This document shows, one piece after another, positions 1 through 7,219 of a stretch of 7,219 nt of DNA. Both the position numbers and the translations under genes were made by a program. The stretch is taken from NCBI GenBank assembly GCA_002176905.1, contig MSYE01000207.1, positions 1 to 7,219 on the forward strand. Reading direction: 5' to 3'. Source of the stretch: a bacterium F11. GTDB lineage: Bacteria; Elusimicrobiota; Elusimicrobia; F11. Below the pieces are notes generated by a model. It saw nothing but the letters and a program-made list of their open reading frames with translations, did no database searches and was not told the origin of the DNA. Position 1 is the first letter of the stretch. Each line of letters starts with the position of its first letter.

Positions 1-945
1 CTTTTCCTCTTTTGGTTTTCGATAAGGCAGCCCTGGCACCGGATTATAAGAAATCAAATTAACCCAATAATCGCCATGCTGCGCCACACCCCGAAGCAAG
101 TTGGCCAACCGTTTGGCATCTTGTTCCGAGTCGTTGATTCCATCCAAAATAATGTATTCAAAAGTAACGCGGGTCTTGGTTCTCTTGGAGTATGATTTTA
201 CCGCCTGCAAAAGCTCTTTAATAGACCACTTTGAAGATTTCGGCAACAATTTTCTCCGTACCTCATCCCGCGCAGAATGAAGAGAAACAGCCAAATTCAC
301 CTTTGGCGCATCATTAGCCAATGATTCTATCTGTGGAACCAATCCACAAGTCGATACCGTTACATGACGCGCCCCAAAATTGAGCCCCACAGGAGACCGA
401 ATGATGTTCAACGCCTTAATAAGAGATCGGTAATTCCCCAATGGTTCACCCATCCCCATAAAAAGGATGCTATCAAGTGATTCACCGGTAACTTCCTCCA
501 CCAACAAAATCTGATCGAGAATTTCCGCTGGACTCAAATTTCGTTTGAAGGGCACTAACCCCGAAGCACAAAAAACACAACCCCACCCACATCCCAACTG
601 GCTCGATATACAAAGAGATCGTCGTTGTTCATGGGGAAGAACCACACAAGAAACGGTTTCCCCTTCTGCGGTTTCAAAAAAATAGCGGGCTGTTCCATCC
701 AATTTGGATTTTTTGACGGATTTGATAACCAAAGAGCGAAACCGGTGACCTTTTTCGAGCTTCTCTCGCAAAGATTGTGGAAGGTTGGACATTTGGGAAA
801 AACTTTTGGCTCGTTTCTGAAAAACCCATTCCGCCAGCTGATTCGCGCGAAAGGCTTTCTCCCCTAACTCTTCAATAAAAGAAGGCCAGTCGGAGAGAGG
901 TATGTTGAGAAGAGAATGTTTAAAGTCTCCTAAAAGTTTATTCAT
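1..945 (-). CDS. rlmN: RlmN, dual-specificity 23S rRNA / tRNA adenine-C2 methyltransferase (C-terminus cut off)
   Basis: Radical SAM enzyme that methylates C2 of an adenosine in 23S rRNA (A2503 in E. coli) and of A37 in some tRNAs. I translated 315 residues from ATG at 943-945 with no stop before the window edge. Visible: an N-terminal helical region (about 1-95); the radical-SAM cluster motif CGWGCVFC with Cys119, Cys123 and Cys126; Cys112 in SLCISSQLGC at the place of E. coli Cys118; MGMGEPL at 163-169; RHVTVSTCGLVP at 193-204; LAVSLHSARDEVRRKLLP at 218-235; VTFEYIILDGIND at 260-272; VNLISYNPVPG at 295-305. The final part, which should hold the methyl-carrying Cys of the CGQL tail (E. coli Cys355), lies outside the window, so that key residue cannot be checked. 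No clear Shine-Dalgarno precedes the ATG. It follows fmt in the same direction after a 60-base spacer. The motif set separates it from Cfr only by overall resemblance; RlmN is much the likelier. Confidence 0.93.
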   Translation of the reverse strand, partial: MNKLLGDFKHSLLNIPLSDWPSFIEELGEKAFRANQLAEWVFQKRAKSFSQMSNLPQSLREKLEKGHRFRSLVIKSVKKSKLDGTARYFFETAEGETVSCVVLPHEQRRSLCISSQLGCGWGCVFCASGLVPFKRNLSPAEILDQILLVEEVTGESLDSILFMGMGEPLGNYRSLIKALNIIRSPVGLNFGARHVTVSTCGLVPQIESLANDAPKVNLAVSLHSARDEVRRKLLPKSSKWSIKELLQAVKSYSKRTKTRVTFEYIILDGINDSEQDAKRLANLLRGVAQHGDYWVNLISYNPVPGLPYRKPKEEK

Positions 946-1005
946 AAAAATAATATTTGGTTATTGGTATTTGGGATCTCTTTTGGATTTTTAATGGTCA
1001 TGAAC
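946..1005 (-). repeat. fmt-rlmN spacer with a short AT-rich heptamer run
   Basis: This 60-base spacer contains four consecutive 7-bp units at 952-979 (+ strand AATATTT, GGTTATT, GGTATTT, GGGATCT; minus-strand consensus close to AATAACC). The same style of unit occurs in the def-fmt spacer. No ribosome binding site for rlmN and no GC-rich stem with a U-run for fmt is visible. The 7-bp phase is seen directly; treating it as a repeat family is inference, because with so few degenerate AT-rich units chance is hard to exclude. Confidence 0.45.
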
Positions 1006-1953
1006 TTAAGCACCAAACCGATCCCCTATGGAAAGATGAGCTCCTCGCCAGAAATCTTCTGCAAGCATGGCTTTTTTTCCCTCTGGTTGCACTTTCTTTA
1101 TAAGAAGAACGCCATCACCCGATTGAACCAAAATGCCTTGGTTTTTCAAAATATCAAGAATTTCACCAGGTTTTCCTTTATTGGATTGTTCTTCTACCAC
1201 AACCGCCTCTAACACCTTCAATATTTTGGAACTTTGCCCCTGCGGAGAATATGAAGTGAAAGCGCCTGGCCATTCCACAACACCTCTTACCAAATTGGAT
1301 ATTGTTCTGGCCGATTGGGACCAGTCAATTTTTCCGTGATCTTTTTTTAATTGCGGAGCAAGGGTCGGTTCCCCGACTTGATCTTCTTTTATCACTTTCC
1401 CGTTGGACAAATGTTTTATTACCTCAGCCATCAATGGAATTCCCTCATCAATCAATTTTTGTTTCAAGGTGTGCGCGTTGTCAGTCGGTTCAATTTTGAC
1501 TTTGGTTTGGCCACAAATGGGTCCAGAATCCATTCCTTTCTCAATCCAAAAGGCCGTGACACCGGATTCGGCATCTCCATTGATGAGACTCCATTGCATC
1601 GGAGCCGCTCCGCGGTATTGAGGAAGCAACGAAAAATGAATATTAAAGGTGGCCAATCGAGGCGCGTTAAAGATGGACTCCGGCATCAACCGTCCATAGG
1701 CTACCGCAACACCCACGTCTGCATTCCAATCTTTTAGTTGTTTGACTTTCTCCTCGGTCCAAGGACCGGTCGGTTGAGTTAAAGGAAGGTTATTCTCTTG
1801 GGCAAATATTTTAACCGGAGGGGGTGTGAGTTTATAACCTCGTCCCACAGGTTCATCTTTTTTGGTGACCACCCCAACAACTGTCTGATGCTCATGAAGC
1901 CAAGCCAAAAAAGGAACCGCGATGGCGGGCGTACCGAAGAAAAGGATTTTCAT
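1006..1953 (-). CDS. fmt: Methionyl-tRNA formyltransferase
   Basis: Transfers a formyl group from 10-formyl-tetrahydrofolate to Met-tRNA(fMet), giving the bacterial initiator tRNA in the cytoplasm. The 315-residue product has the usual full length. The N-terminal Rossmann-type formyltransferase domain (about 1-180) starts with MKILFFGTP and holds the catalytic triad: Asn104 and His106 in FNIHFSLLP, and Asp142 in KGMDSGPI (E. coli Asn106, His108, Asp144). SLLPQYRGAAP at 108-118 is the family signature. The C-terminal tRNA-binding barrel (about 205-315) is intact, with GKIDWSQSARTISNLVRGV. The start is ATG at 1951-1953, required by the conserved N-terminal strand, although no good Shine-Dalgarno precedes it. 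It lies 36 bases after def, its functional partner. The wording IHFSLLPQYRGAAPMQW and FWIEKGMDSGPI differs from the E. coli type but keeps all key residues. Confidence 0.97.
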   Translation of the reverse strand: MKILFFGTPAIAVPFLAWLHEHQTVVGVVTKKDEPVGRGYKLTPPPVKIFAQENNLPLTQPTGPWTEEKVKQLKDWNADVGVAVAYGRLMPESIFNAPRLATFNIHFSLLPQYRGAAPMQWSLINGDAESGVTAFWIEKGMDSGPICGQTKVKIEPTDNAHTLKQKLIDEGIPLMAEVIKHLSNGKVIKEDQVGEPTLAPQLKKDHGKIDWSQSARTISNLVRGVVEWPGAFTSYSPQGQSSKILKVLEAVVVEEQSNKGKPGEILDILKNQGILVQSGDGVLLIKKVQPEGKKAMLAEDFWRGAHLSIGDRFGA

Positions 1954-1989
1954 GTGCGTATTTTCATTGATTATTGTTATTTGAGATTT
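1954..1989 (-). repeat. def-fmt spacer with a short AT-rich heptamer run
   Basis: The 36-base spacer holds three consecutive 7-bp units at 1962-1982 (+ strand TTTCATT, GATTATT, GTTATTT). They resemble the units in the fmt-rlmN spacer. It has no facing arm and no ribosome binding site can be recognised in it. Low complexity makes this the weakest of the repeat calls. Confidence 0.35.
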
Positions 1990-2502
1990 CTACCACATAT
2001 TCTCTTTTTTCAATTTCCGTATTGCCCACCGCATCTCCCACATTCGTTTGAGAGGCGCCCGGTGAATGATCATCTTTCCATGCAAATGATCAATCTCATG
2101 CTGGAGGCAGCGGGCCAGCAACCCTTCACCGGTGATGGTGATAGGCAATCCTTTCTCATTGATGGCTTCCACTGTAACTTTGGCTGATCGCTTGAAAACA
2201 GCTCCACCCACTCCAGGAAGTGACAAACACCCTTCCTCGCTTTGAATTTTACCCTCGCGCTTGACGATCTTGGGATTGATAATCACAAATTGATTATTTC
2301 TCTTATCAGGAGTGACATTGATGACCGCCAATTGCAAAGGAATATCCACCTGGGGCGCGGCCAATCCAACACCATAGGAGGCATACATGGTTTCATACAT
2401 GTCCTGAATCAATTTCTGGATTTCAGGGGTGAGTTCCTGAACAGGTTGGGTTTTCTTTCGAAGAACGGTTTCTCCAAATTTGGTTATGCGAAGAAGGGCC
2501 AT
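1990..2502 (-). CDS. def: Peptide deformylase
   Basis: Metalloenzyme that removes the formyl group from the N-terminal methionine of nascent proteins at the ribosome exit. Using ATG at 2500-2502 the protein has 170 residues, normal for the family. All three active-site motifs are present: GVGLAAPQ (44-51), EGCLS (90-94, metal ligand Cys92) and QHEIDH (134-139, ligands His135 and His139, catalytic Glu136). The N-terminus MALLRITKFGETVLR matches the usual family start. A TTG at 2506-2508 would add two residues and overlaps the atpC stop as TTGA. A weak AGGA lies 5 bases before the TTG and 11 before the ATG, so the start is not fully settled; I prefer the ATG. With that start only two bases separate it from the atpC stop, so translational coupling to the ATP synthase operon is likely. 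The basic tail, ending KLKKENMW, looks like a normal C-terminus. Confidence 0.97.
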   Translation of the reverse strand: MALLRITKFGETVLRKKTQPVQELTPEIQKLIQDMYETMYASYGVGLAAPQVDIPLQLAVINVTPDKRNNQFVIINPKIVKREGKIQSEEGCLSLPGVGGAVFKRSAKVTVEAINEKGLPITITGEGLLARCLQHEIDHLHGKMIIHRAPLKRMWEMRWAIRKLKKENMW

Positions 2503-2504
2503 GA

Positions 2505-2945
2505 TCAAGAATATCCTGGAGGCGATTTGGGTTTGGACCGGCGCGAGCCTCCCAACTTCAAACGCAACAAGGCTTTGGACAACTCAGCTTGGAGTTTGGC
2601 AAACTCTTCGGCTGTTAGCCCCTTGGCTTCTTTGATGTGGGTCTCGGCTTGTTCAGCCGCCAATTTTGCGCGCTCCACATTAATTTCTCCCGCCATCTCC
2701 GCGGTCTCAGCAAACACACTAACGTGGTTGCCGGATTGAACTTTAAGAAATCCACCTGAAATCGCAAAGGAGTTTACTTGATTTCCTCTTACCAACCGAA
2801 GAATTCCTACCCCCAGCTGGGTCAGGAGGGGTGTGTGGCCAGGAAGGATCCCAATCTCTCCGTCAAGGGCCGGGGCCGCAACAAAGTCGACTTCTTCAGA
2901 TAAAGACAATTTTTCAGGTGTTATGACATCAATGTGAAGTGGCAT
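2505..2945 (-). CDS. atpC: F1 ATP synthase epsilon subunit
   Basis: Central-stalk subunit that links gamma to the c-ring and, through its C-terminal helices, can inhibit ATP hydrolysis. The 146-residue protein shows the N-terminal beta-sandwich (about 1-85), with the typical GEIGILPGHTPLLT at 29-42 and ISGGFLKV at 62-69. A full C-terminal helical hairpin (about 88-130), rich in Ala, Glu and Lys, follows, so the autoinhibitory part is not truncated. The end is a basic, proline-containing tail (GGSRRSKPKSPPGYS, 132-146), longer than usual. The ATG at 2943-2945 lies 14 bases after the atpD stop, with no intervening repeat and only a weak purine-rich stretch as a ribosome binding site. The stop is followed two bases later by the def ATG. 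Confidence 0.97.
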   Translation of the reverse strand: MPLHIDVITPEKLSLSEEVDFVAAPALDGEIGILPGHTPLLTQLGVGILRLVRGNQVNSFAISGGFLKVQSGNHVSVFAETAEMAGEINVERAKLAAEQAETHIKEAKGLTAEEFAKLQAELSKALLRLKLGGSRRSKPKSPPGYS

Positions 2946-2959
2946 AAATTCTTTTAAGG

Positions 2960-4548
<1,589 letters not shown>

Positions 4549-4554
<6 letters not shown>

Positions 4555-5424
4555 GCTTTGCAGGGCTTCTGCTCCACCCACAATTTCAGAAATCTCTTTG
4601 GTTATACTGGCTTGACGAACTTTGTTCATGTTCAAGGTCAATGACGTGATCATGTCATTGGCATTGTTGGTGGCACTCTCCATCGCGTTCATGCGCGCAG
4701 CCAATTCCGCTGCTTGGGATTCCAACAAAATCCGAAAAATCTGGGCCTTCAGATACCGGGGATACAATCCCGCCACAATTTGAGGGCGATTGGGTTCATA
4801 GAGAAAATCTTGTCGGGGTTTGATCTCTTCAACCTCAGAGAAAGGAAGAAGTGTCTTCACCACAAGGCGCTGTTGGAGTCGTGATTTAAATTCGTTATAG
4901 AGAATGACCACTTCTCGGGTTCCTGTTGTCATGAAGGTGTTGATCACATCATTACCAATAATCTCAACCTGATGAAAACCCAACCGCTGAAAGAAATTGA
5001 CATATTCTTTTTCTATATTGACATTGAGACGTCGAAAATAATCGCGCCCTTTTTTCCCTATCAACCAGAGATGAATATCATCTTTGTCATGATCACGCAG
5101 ATATTGAAGTGTTCTTCGAATCAAATTCGTGTTAAATCCCCCACACAACCCCCGGTCAGCACTCACCAACACCAAATCCACCCGACGGCTTTTCCGCTGT
5201 TTCAAAAACGGATGGATCACGGCATTTTTGTCTTCTCTGTGGTGAGCCAAATAGGCCAACTCATGGAGCAATGTTTCCATCTCATCGGCAAAAGGCCGCG
5301 CACTTAAAATTCGGTTCTGTGCCCGATTCAACCGCGCCGCGGCCACCATTTTCATGGCTTTGGTGATTTGCTGCGTCGATTTGACGGATTTGATTTTTCT
5401 GCGTAGTTCTCGTAGTGAAGACAT
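4549..5424 (-). CDS. atpG: F1 ATP synthase gamma subunit
   Basis: Rotating central shaft of F1, transmitting rotation between the c-ring and the catalytic beta subunits. The 291-residue protein is close to the usual length. The N-terminal coiled-coil helix shows LRELRRKIKSVKSTQQITKAM, residues 4-24, and the C-terminal helix shows RMNAMESATNNANDMI (244-259) and RQASITKEISEIVGGAEAL (270-288). These two helices form the antiparallel shaft. The Rossmann-like middle domain carries SADRGLCGGFNTN at 88-100. The ATG at 5422-5424 fits the family N-terminus; the ribosome binding site is weak (GGGA about 15 bases upstream). The final Ser-Asn and the TGA stop run into the first heptamer of the downstream repeat, so the extreme C-terminus appears to have been set by the repeat. 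Confidence 0.98.
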
Positions 5425-5467
5425 TGTTTGCGTGCTAAGTCCCTTGACAATCGTTTCGCATTTTTTG

Positions 5468-5533
5468 GTCCGTAGTCCGCAGTGTGTAGTTTGTGGGTAT
5501 TAAAAGATTAAAGATTTACTCCAGACTACGGAC
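5468..5533. repeat. Inverted TCCGTAG-heptamer repeat (atpA-atpG spacer)
   Basis: On the + strand, four successive 7-bp units at 5469-5496 follow the pattern TCCGTAG, degrading with distance (TCCGCAG, TGTGTAG, TTTGTGG). A facing arm at 5518-5533 has two units on the opposite strand. The outer 16 bases (5468-5483 against 5518-5533) pair at 14 of 16 positions, with a 34-base AT-rich loop. The atpA stop is 23 bases from the nearer arm. The rest of the 132-base spacer (5425-5467 and 5534-5556) shows nothing I can name. Confidence 0.85.
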
Positions 5534-5556
5534 TCTGATTTGATTCCCCTCTCGCT

Positions 5557-7069
5557 TTAGTTAAAACCCCGCCTGAACTCTTCAATAAGAGCTTTCACTT
5601 TTTCCAAAAGCTCTTTGCTCATCTTCTCGCCTGATCGAATTTCGTCCAGATACTTTTTTCCTTTGGTTTCGAAATAGGTTACAAGCCCTTTTTCAAACTC
5701 TTTGACTTTTTTTGATGGGGAGCTCATCCAAGAAACCCTGGGTCCCGGCAAAAATACTGACCACCTGCTGGGCCACATCCAAAGGTTGATATTGATCTTG
5801 CTTGAGAAGTTCAACCATGCGTTGGCCGCGGTTCAACTTTTGTTGAGACAATTTATCCAGTTCAGAAGAAAACTGAGCAAAAGCCGCCAATTCATTGTAC
5901 TGGGCCAAATCCAGCCGCAATTGTCCGGCAACCTGTTTCATGGCTTTGATTTGGGCCGCTCCTCCCACTCGCGAAACCGAAAGACCCACGTTCACAGCGG
6001 GTCTTACGCCCGAATAAAATAGGTTGCTTTCTAAATAAATTTGCCCGTCGGTAATGGAGATCACATTGGTGGGAATATAGGCCGAGACATCACCGGCTTG
6101 GGTTTCAATAATCGGGAGAGCGGTGAGGGAACCACCTCCGTTTTTATCAGAGAGCTTACATGCACGTTCCAAAAGCCGTGAGTGAAGATAAAACACATCA
6201 CCAGGATAAGCTTCGCGCCCCGGCGGACGTCTTAAGAGTAGTGACATCTGCCGATAAGCCTGTGCGTGTTTGGTGAGGTCATCATAAATAAGGAGAACAT
6301 CTTTTCCTTTCCAGAGGAACTCTTCACCCATTGAACAACCTGAATAAGGCGCCAAATATTGAAGAGGAGCTGGATCGGATGCGTTGGCTGCCACCACCAA
6401 GGAATAATCCATGGCACCATGATCGGTAAGGGTTTGGACAACAGAAGCCACGGTGGATTGTTTTTGTCCAATCGCCACGTAAATACAAATGGGACGATCC
6501 TTAACATTCTTTTGGTTAATGATGGTATCAATCACAATGGCGGTTTTGCCGGTTTGGCGGTCACCAACGATGAGTTCGCGTTGTCCACGTCCAATGGGAA
6601 TCATACTATCAACCGCTTTGTATCCGGTTTGAAGGGGTTCATTCACACCCCGGCGTTCCACCACACCGGGTGCAATAATATCAACAGATCTGGATTTGGT
6701 GGTGCTAATGGGACCTTTGCCATCCAACGGTTGACCCAAAGGATTGACCACCCGCCCAACAAGGCTCTCTCCCACTGGCACTTCCATGATGCGTTTGGTC
6801 CGCTTAACAGAATCTCCTTCTTGAATGTGATCTTGTCGACCCATGAGGGCCACACCCACCGCACCTACTTCCAAATTGAGCACCATCCCATAAGTGTCAC
6901 CGGGGAAAGACAAGAGTTCACCGTTCATGGCCGATTCCAATCCATAAACAGTGGAAATTCCGTCTCCAACCTGCAGCACATGCCCCACTTCTTGCAGCTC
7001 CGTTTTGATTTTATACGACTCAATTTGTTTTTTTATTGCACTTGTGATTTCTTCTGGTTTGATTGTCAA
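5557..7069 (-). CDS. atpA: F1 ATP synthase alpha subunit, reading frame broken near the C-terminus
   Basis: Non-catalytic nucleotide-binding subunit of the alpha3-beta3 hexamer. The first frame gives 458 residues; dropping one A from the seven-A run at 5707-5713 joins Lys454 to a 49-residue tail ([12 protein letters not shown] and onward) and gives 503 residues, the expected full length. Visible: N-terminal barrel (about 25-92); Walker A GDRQTGKT at 169-176; [11 protein letters not shown] at 241-251; Walker [17 protein letters not shown] at 259-274; [24 protein letters not shown] at 280-303; SVSRVGG at 364-370 with the arginine finger Arg367. The start is TTG at 7067-7069, supported by a strong Shine-Dalgarno six bases upstream and by the family-typical N-terminus ([15 protein letters not shown]). 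As written, the product would end in SQRV and lack its last helices. Since alpha is needed for the enzyme and both sides are well conserved, a sequencing or assembly error is the likeliest cause. Confidence 0.96.
5707..5713 (-). other. Seven-A run with one-base frame break in atpA
   Basis: On the minus strand the codons read ATC AAA AAA AGT, giving Ile-Lys-Lys-Ser and a stop four codons later. Skipping a single A gives ATC AAA AAA GTC and continues into the conserved tail. So the shift needed is +1 (or loss of one A). A classical -1 slip at A AAA AAG would instead run into another frame and stop after nine codons. The site itself is seen directly; its origin is not. Confidence 0.85.
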
Positions 7070-7075
7070 AATTTA

Positions 7076-7083
7076 CTCCTTCC
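7076..7083 (-). promoter_or_regulatory. Shine-Dalgarno that fixes the TTG start of atpA
   Basis: Minus strand GGAAGGAG sits 6 bases before TTG at 7067-7069. This is the strongest ribosome binding site in the window and is the reason for accepting a TTG start. No in-frame ATG that would keep the conserved N-terminus is present nearby. Confidence 0.85.
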
Positions 7084-7090
7084 ATTTATT

Positions 7091-7164
7091 AGTCCGTGGT
7101 CCATAGTACGTAGTAAATTAATATTTTCACTACGGGCTACGCACTACGGACTGCGGACTGCGGA
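7091..7164. repeat. Inverted TCCGTAG-heptamer repeat (atpH-atpA spacer)
   Basis: On the minus strand five gapless 7-bp units (7130-7164) follow the pattern TCCGTAG: two TCCGCAG, then TCCGTAG, TGCGTAG and CCCGTAG. The first unit touches the atpH TAA stop with no base between. A facing array lies on the + strand at 7092-7112 (TCCGTGG, TCCATAG, TACGTAG). Pairing 7091-7114 with 7129-7152 gives 19 of 24 matches by hand, with a 14-base AT-rich loop. It is the same family as the repeat at 5468-5533. The stem ends only 7 bases from the atpA Shine-Dalgarno. No U-run follows, so it is not an obvious intrinsic terminator. Confidence 0.9.
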
Positions 7165-7219
7165 TTAGTTTGTACTGTTCACCAACGTATGCCTCAAATC
7201 CTCAATTCGCCCTTTTAAA
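7165..7219 (-). CDS. atpH: F1 ATP synthase delta subunit, last 17 residues only
   Basis: Delta is the peripheral-stalk cap that ties the b-subunit stalk to the top of F1. Only the C-terminal end is in the window: the second minus-strand frame reads LKGRIEDLRHTLVNSTN, then TAA at 7165-7167. The KGRIEDLR stretch matches the typical delta C-terminal helix (E. coli has a similar RGRLERL), and the position directly before atpA is where atpH stands in most bacterial operons. The rest of the gene, and presumably the Fo genes, lie beyond the right edge. Confidence 0.85.
   Translation of the reverse strand, partial: LKGRIEDLRHTLVNSTN

Noticed and set aside
1798..2187. Plus-strand open frame spanning the fmt start and def end
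   Set aside because: It crosses the junction of two conserved minus-strand genes and encodes no recognisable motif.
5707..5713. Programmed -1 ribosomal frameshift in atpA
   Set aside because: A -1 slip on the A-run gives a frame that stops after nine codons. The conserved tail needs +1, and no family precedent for programmed shifting in atpA is known to me.
7091..7164. Rho-independent terminator after atpH
   Set aside because: The stem is imperfect, has no trailing U-run, and lies directly before the atpA Shine-Dalgarno in the middle of an operon whose genes are normally co-transcribed.
6359..7168. Plus-strand open frame of 269 codons opposite atpA
   Set aside because: It lies wholly antisense to the strongly conserved alpha-subunit frame and shows no recognisable domain. 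Its composition (many His, Asn, Gly) is what the complement of atpA codons would give.

Overview
The window carries one strand of closely packed genes, all read right to left (minus strand). In transcription order they are the 3' tip of atpH (F1 delta), atpA (alpha), atpG (gamma), atpD (beta), atpC (epsilon), def (peptide deformylase), fmt (Met-tRNA formyltransferase), and rlmN (23S rRNA/tRNA adenine-C2 methyltransferase), the last cut by the left edge. This is the F1 half of a bacterial F-type ATP synthase operon running into a small translation/N-formylmethionine cluster. Identifications rest on family motifs visible in each protein. No RNA genes, CRISPR arrays, insertion sequences or convincing intrinsic terminators are visible, and no gene-free stretch reaches 300 bases.

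Organism: a bacterium with the canonical HAGDC order of F1 genes. Linkage of atpC to def, fmt and rlmN is not the E. coli or Bacillus arrangement. The Fmt and RlmN sequence flavours and the intergenic repeats remind me of poorly cultured groups known mainly from metagenomes (Omnitrophota/Elusimicrobiota-like), but this is a weak impression and not an assignment.

Layout: 7165-7219 atpH tail; 7070-7164 spacer filled by a heptamer inverted repeat; 5557-7069 atpA, whose reading frame is broken by one base in a run of seven A (5707-5713); 5425-5556 spacer with a second copy of the same repeat family; 4549-5424 atpG; 4400-4548 spacer with a large inverted repeat of a different heptamer; 2960-4399 atpD; 2505-2945 atpC; 1990-2502 def, coupled to atpC; 1006-1953 fmt; 1-945 rlmN.

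How the genes work together: delta, alpha, gamma, beta and epsilon are the five F1 subunits (alpha3 beta3 gamma delta epsilon) that join the membrane Fo part, whose genes (atpB, atpE, atpF) would be expected beyond the right edge. Fmt formylates initiator Met-tRNA, Def removes the formyl group from new proteins, and RlmN modifies the ribosome and some tRNAs.

The most unusual feature is not a protein. Five of the seven gene junctions carry degenerate direct repeats of exactly 7 bp period. Two families of quite different sequence (consensus TCCGTAG and ATTGACC) form facing arrays with hairpin potential, and a third AT-rich family (about AATAACC) occurs as short one-sided runs. In two cases the array abuts or supplies the stop codon of the upstream gene.
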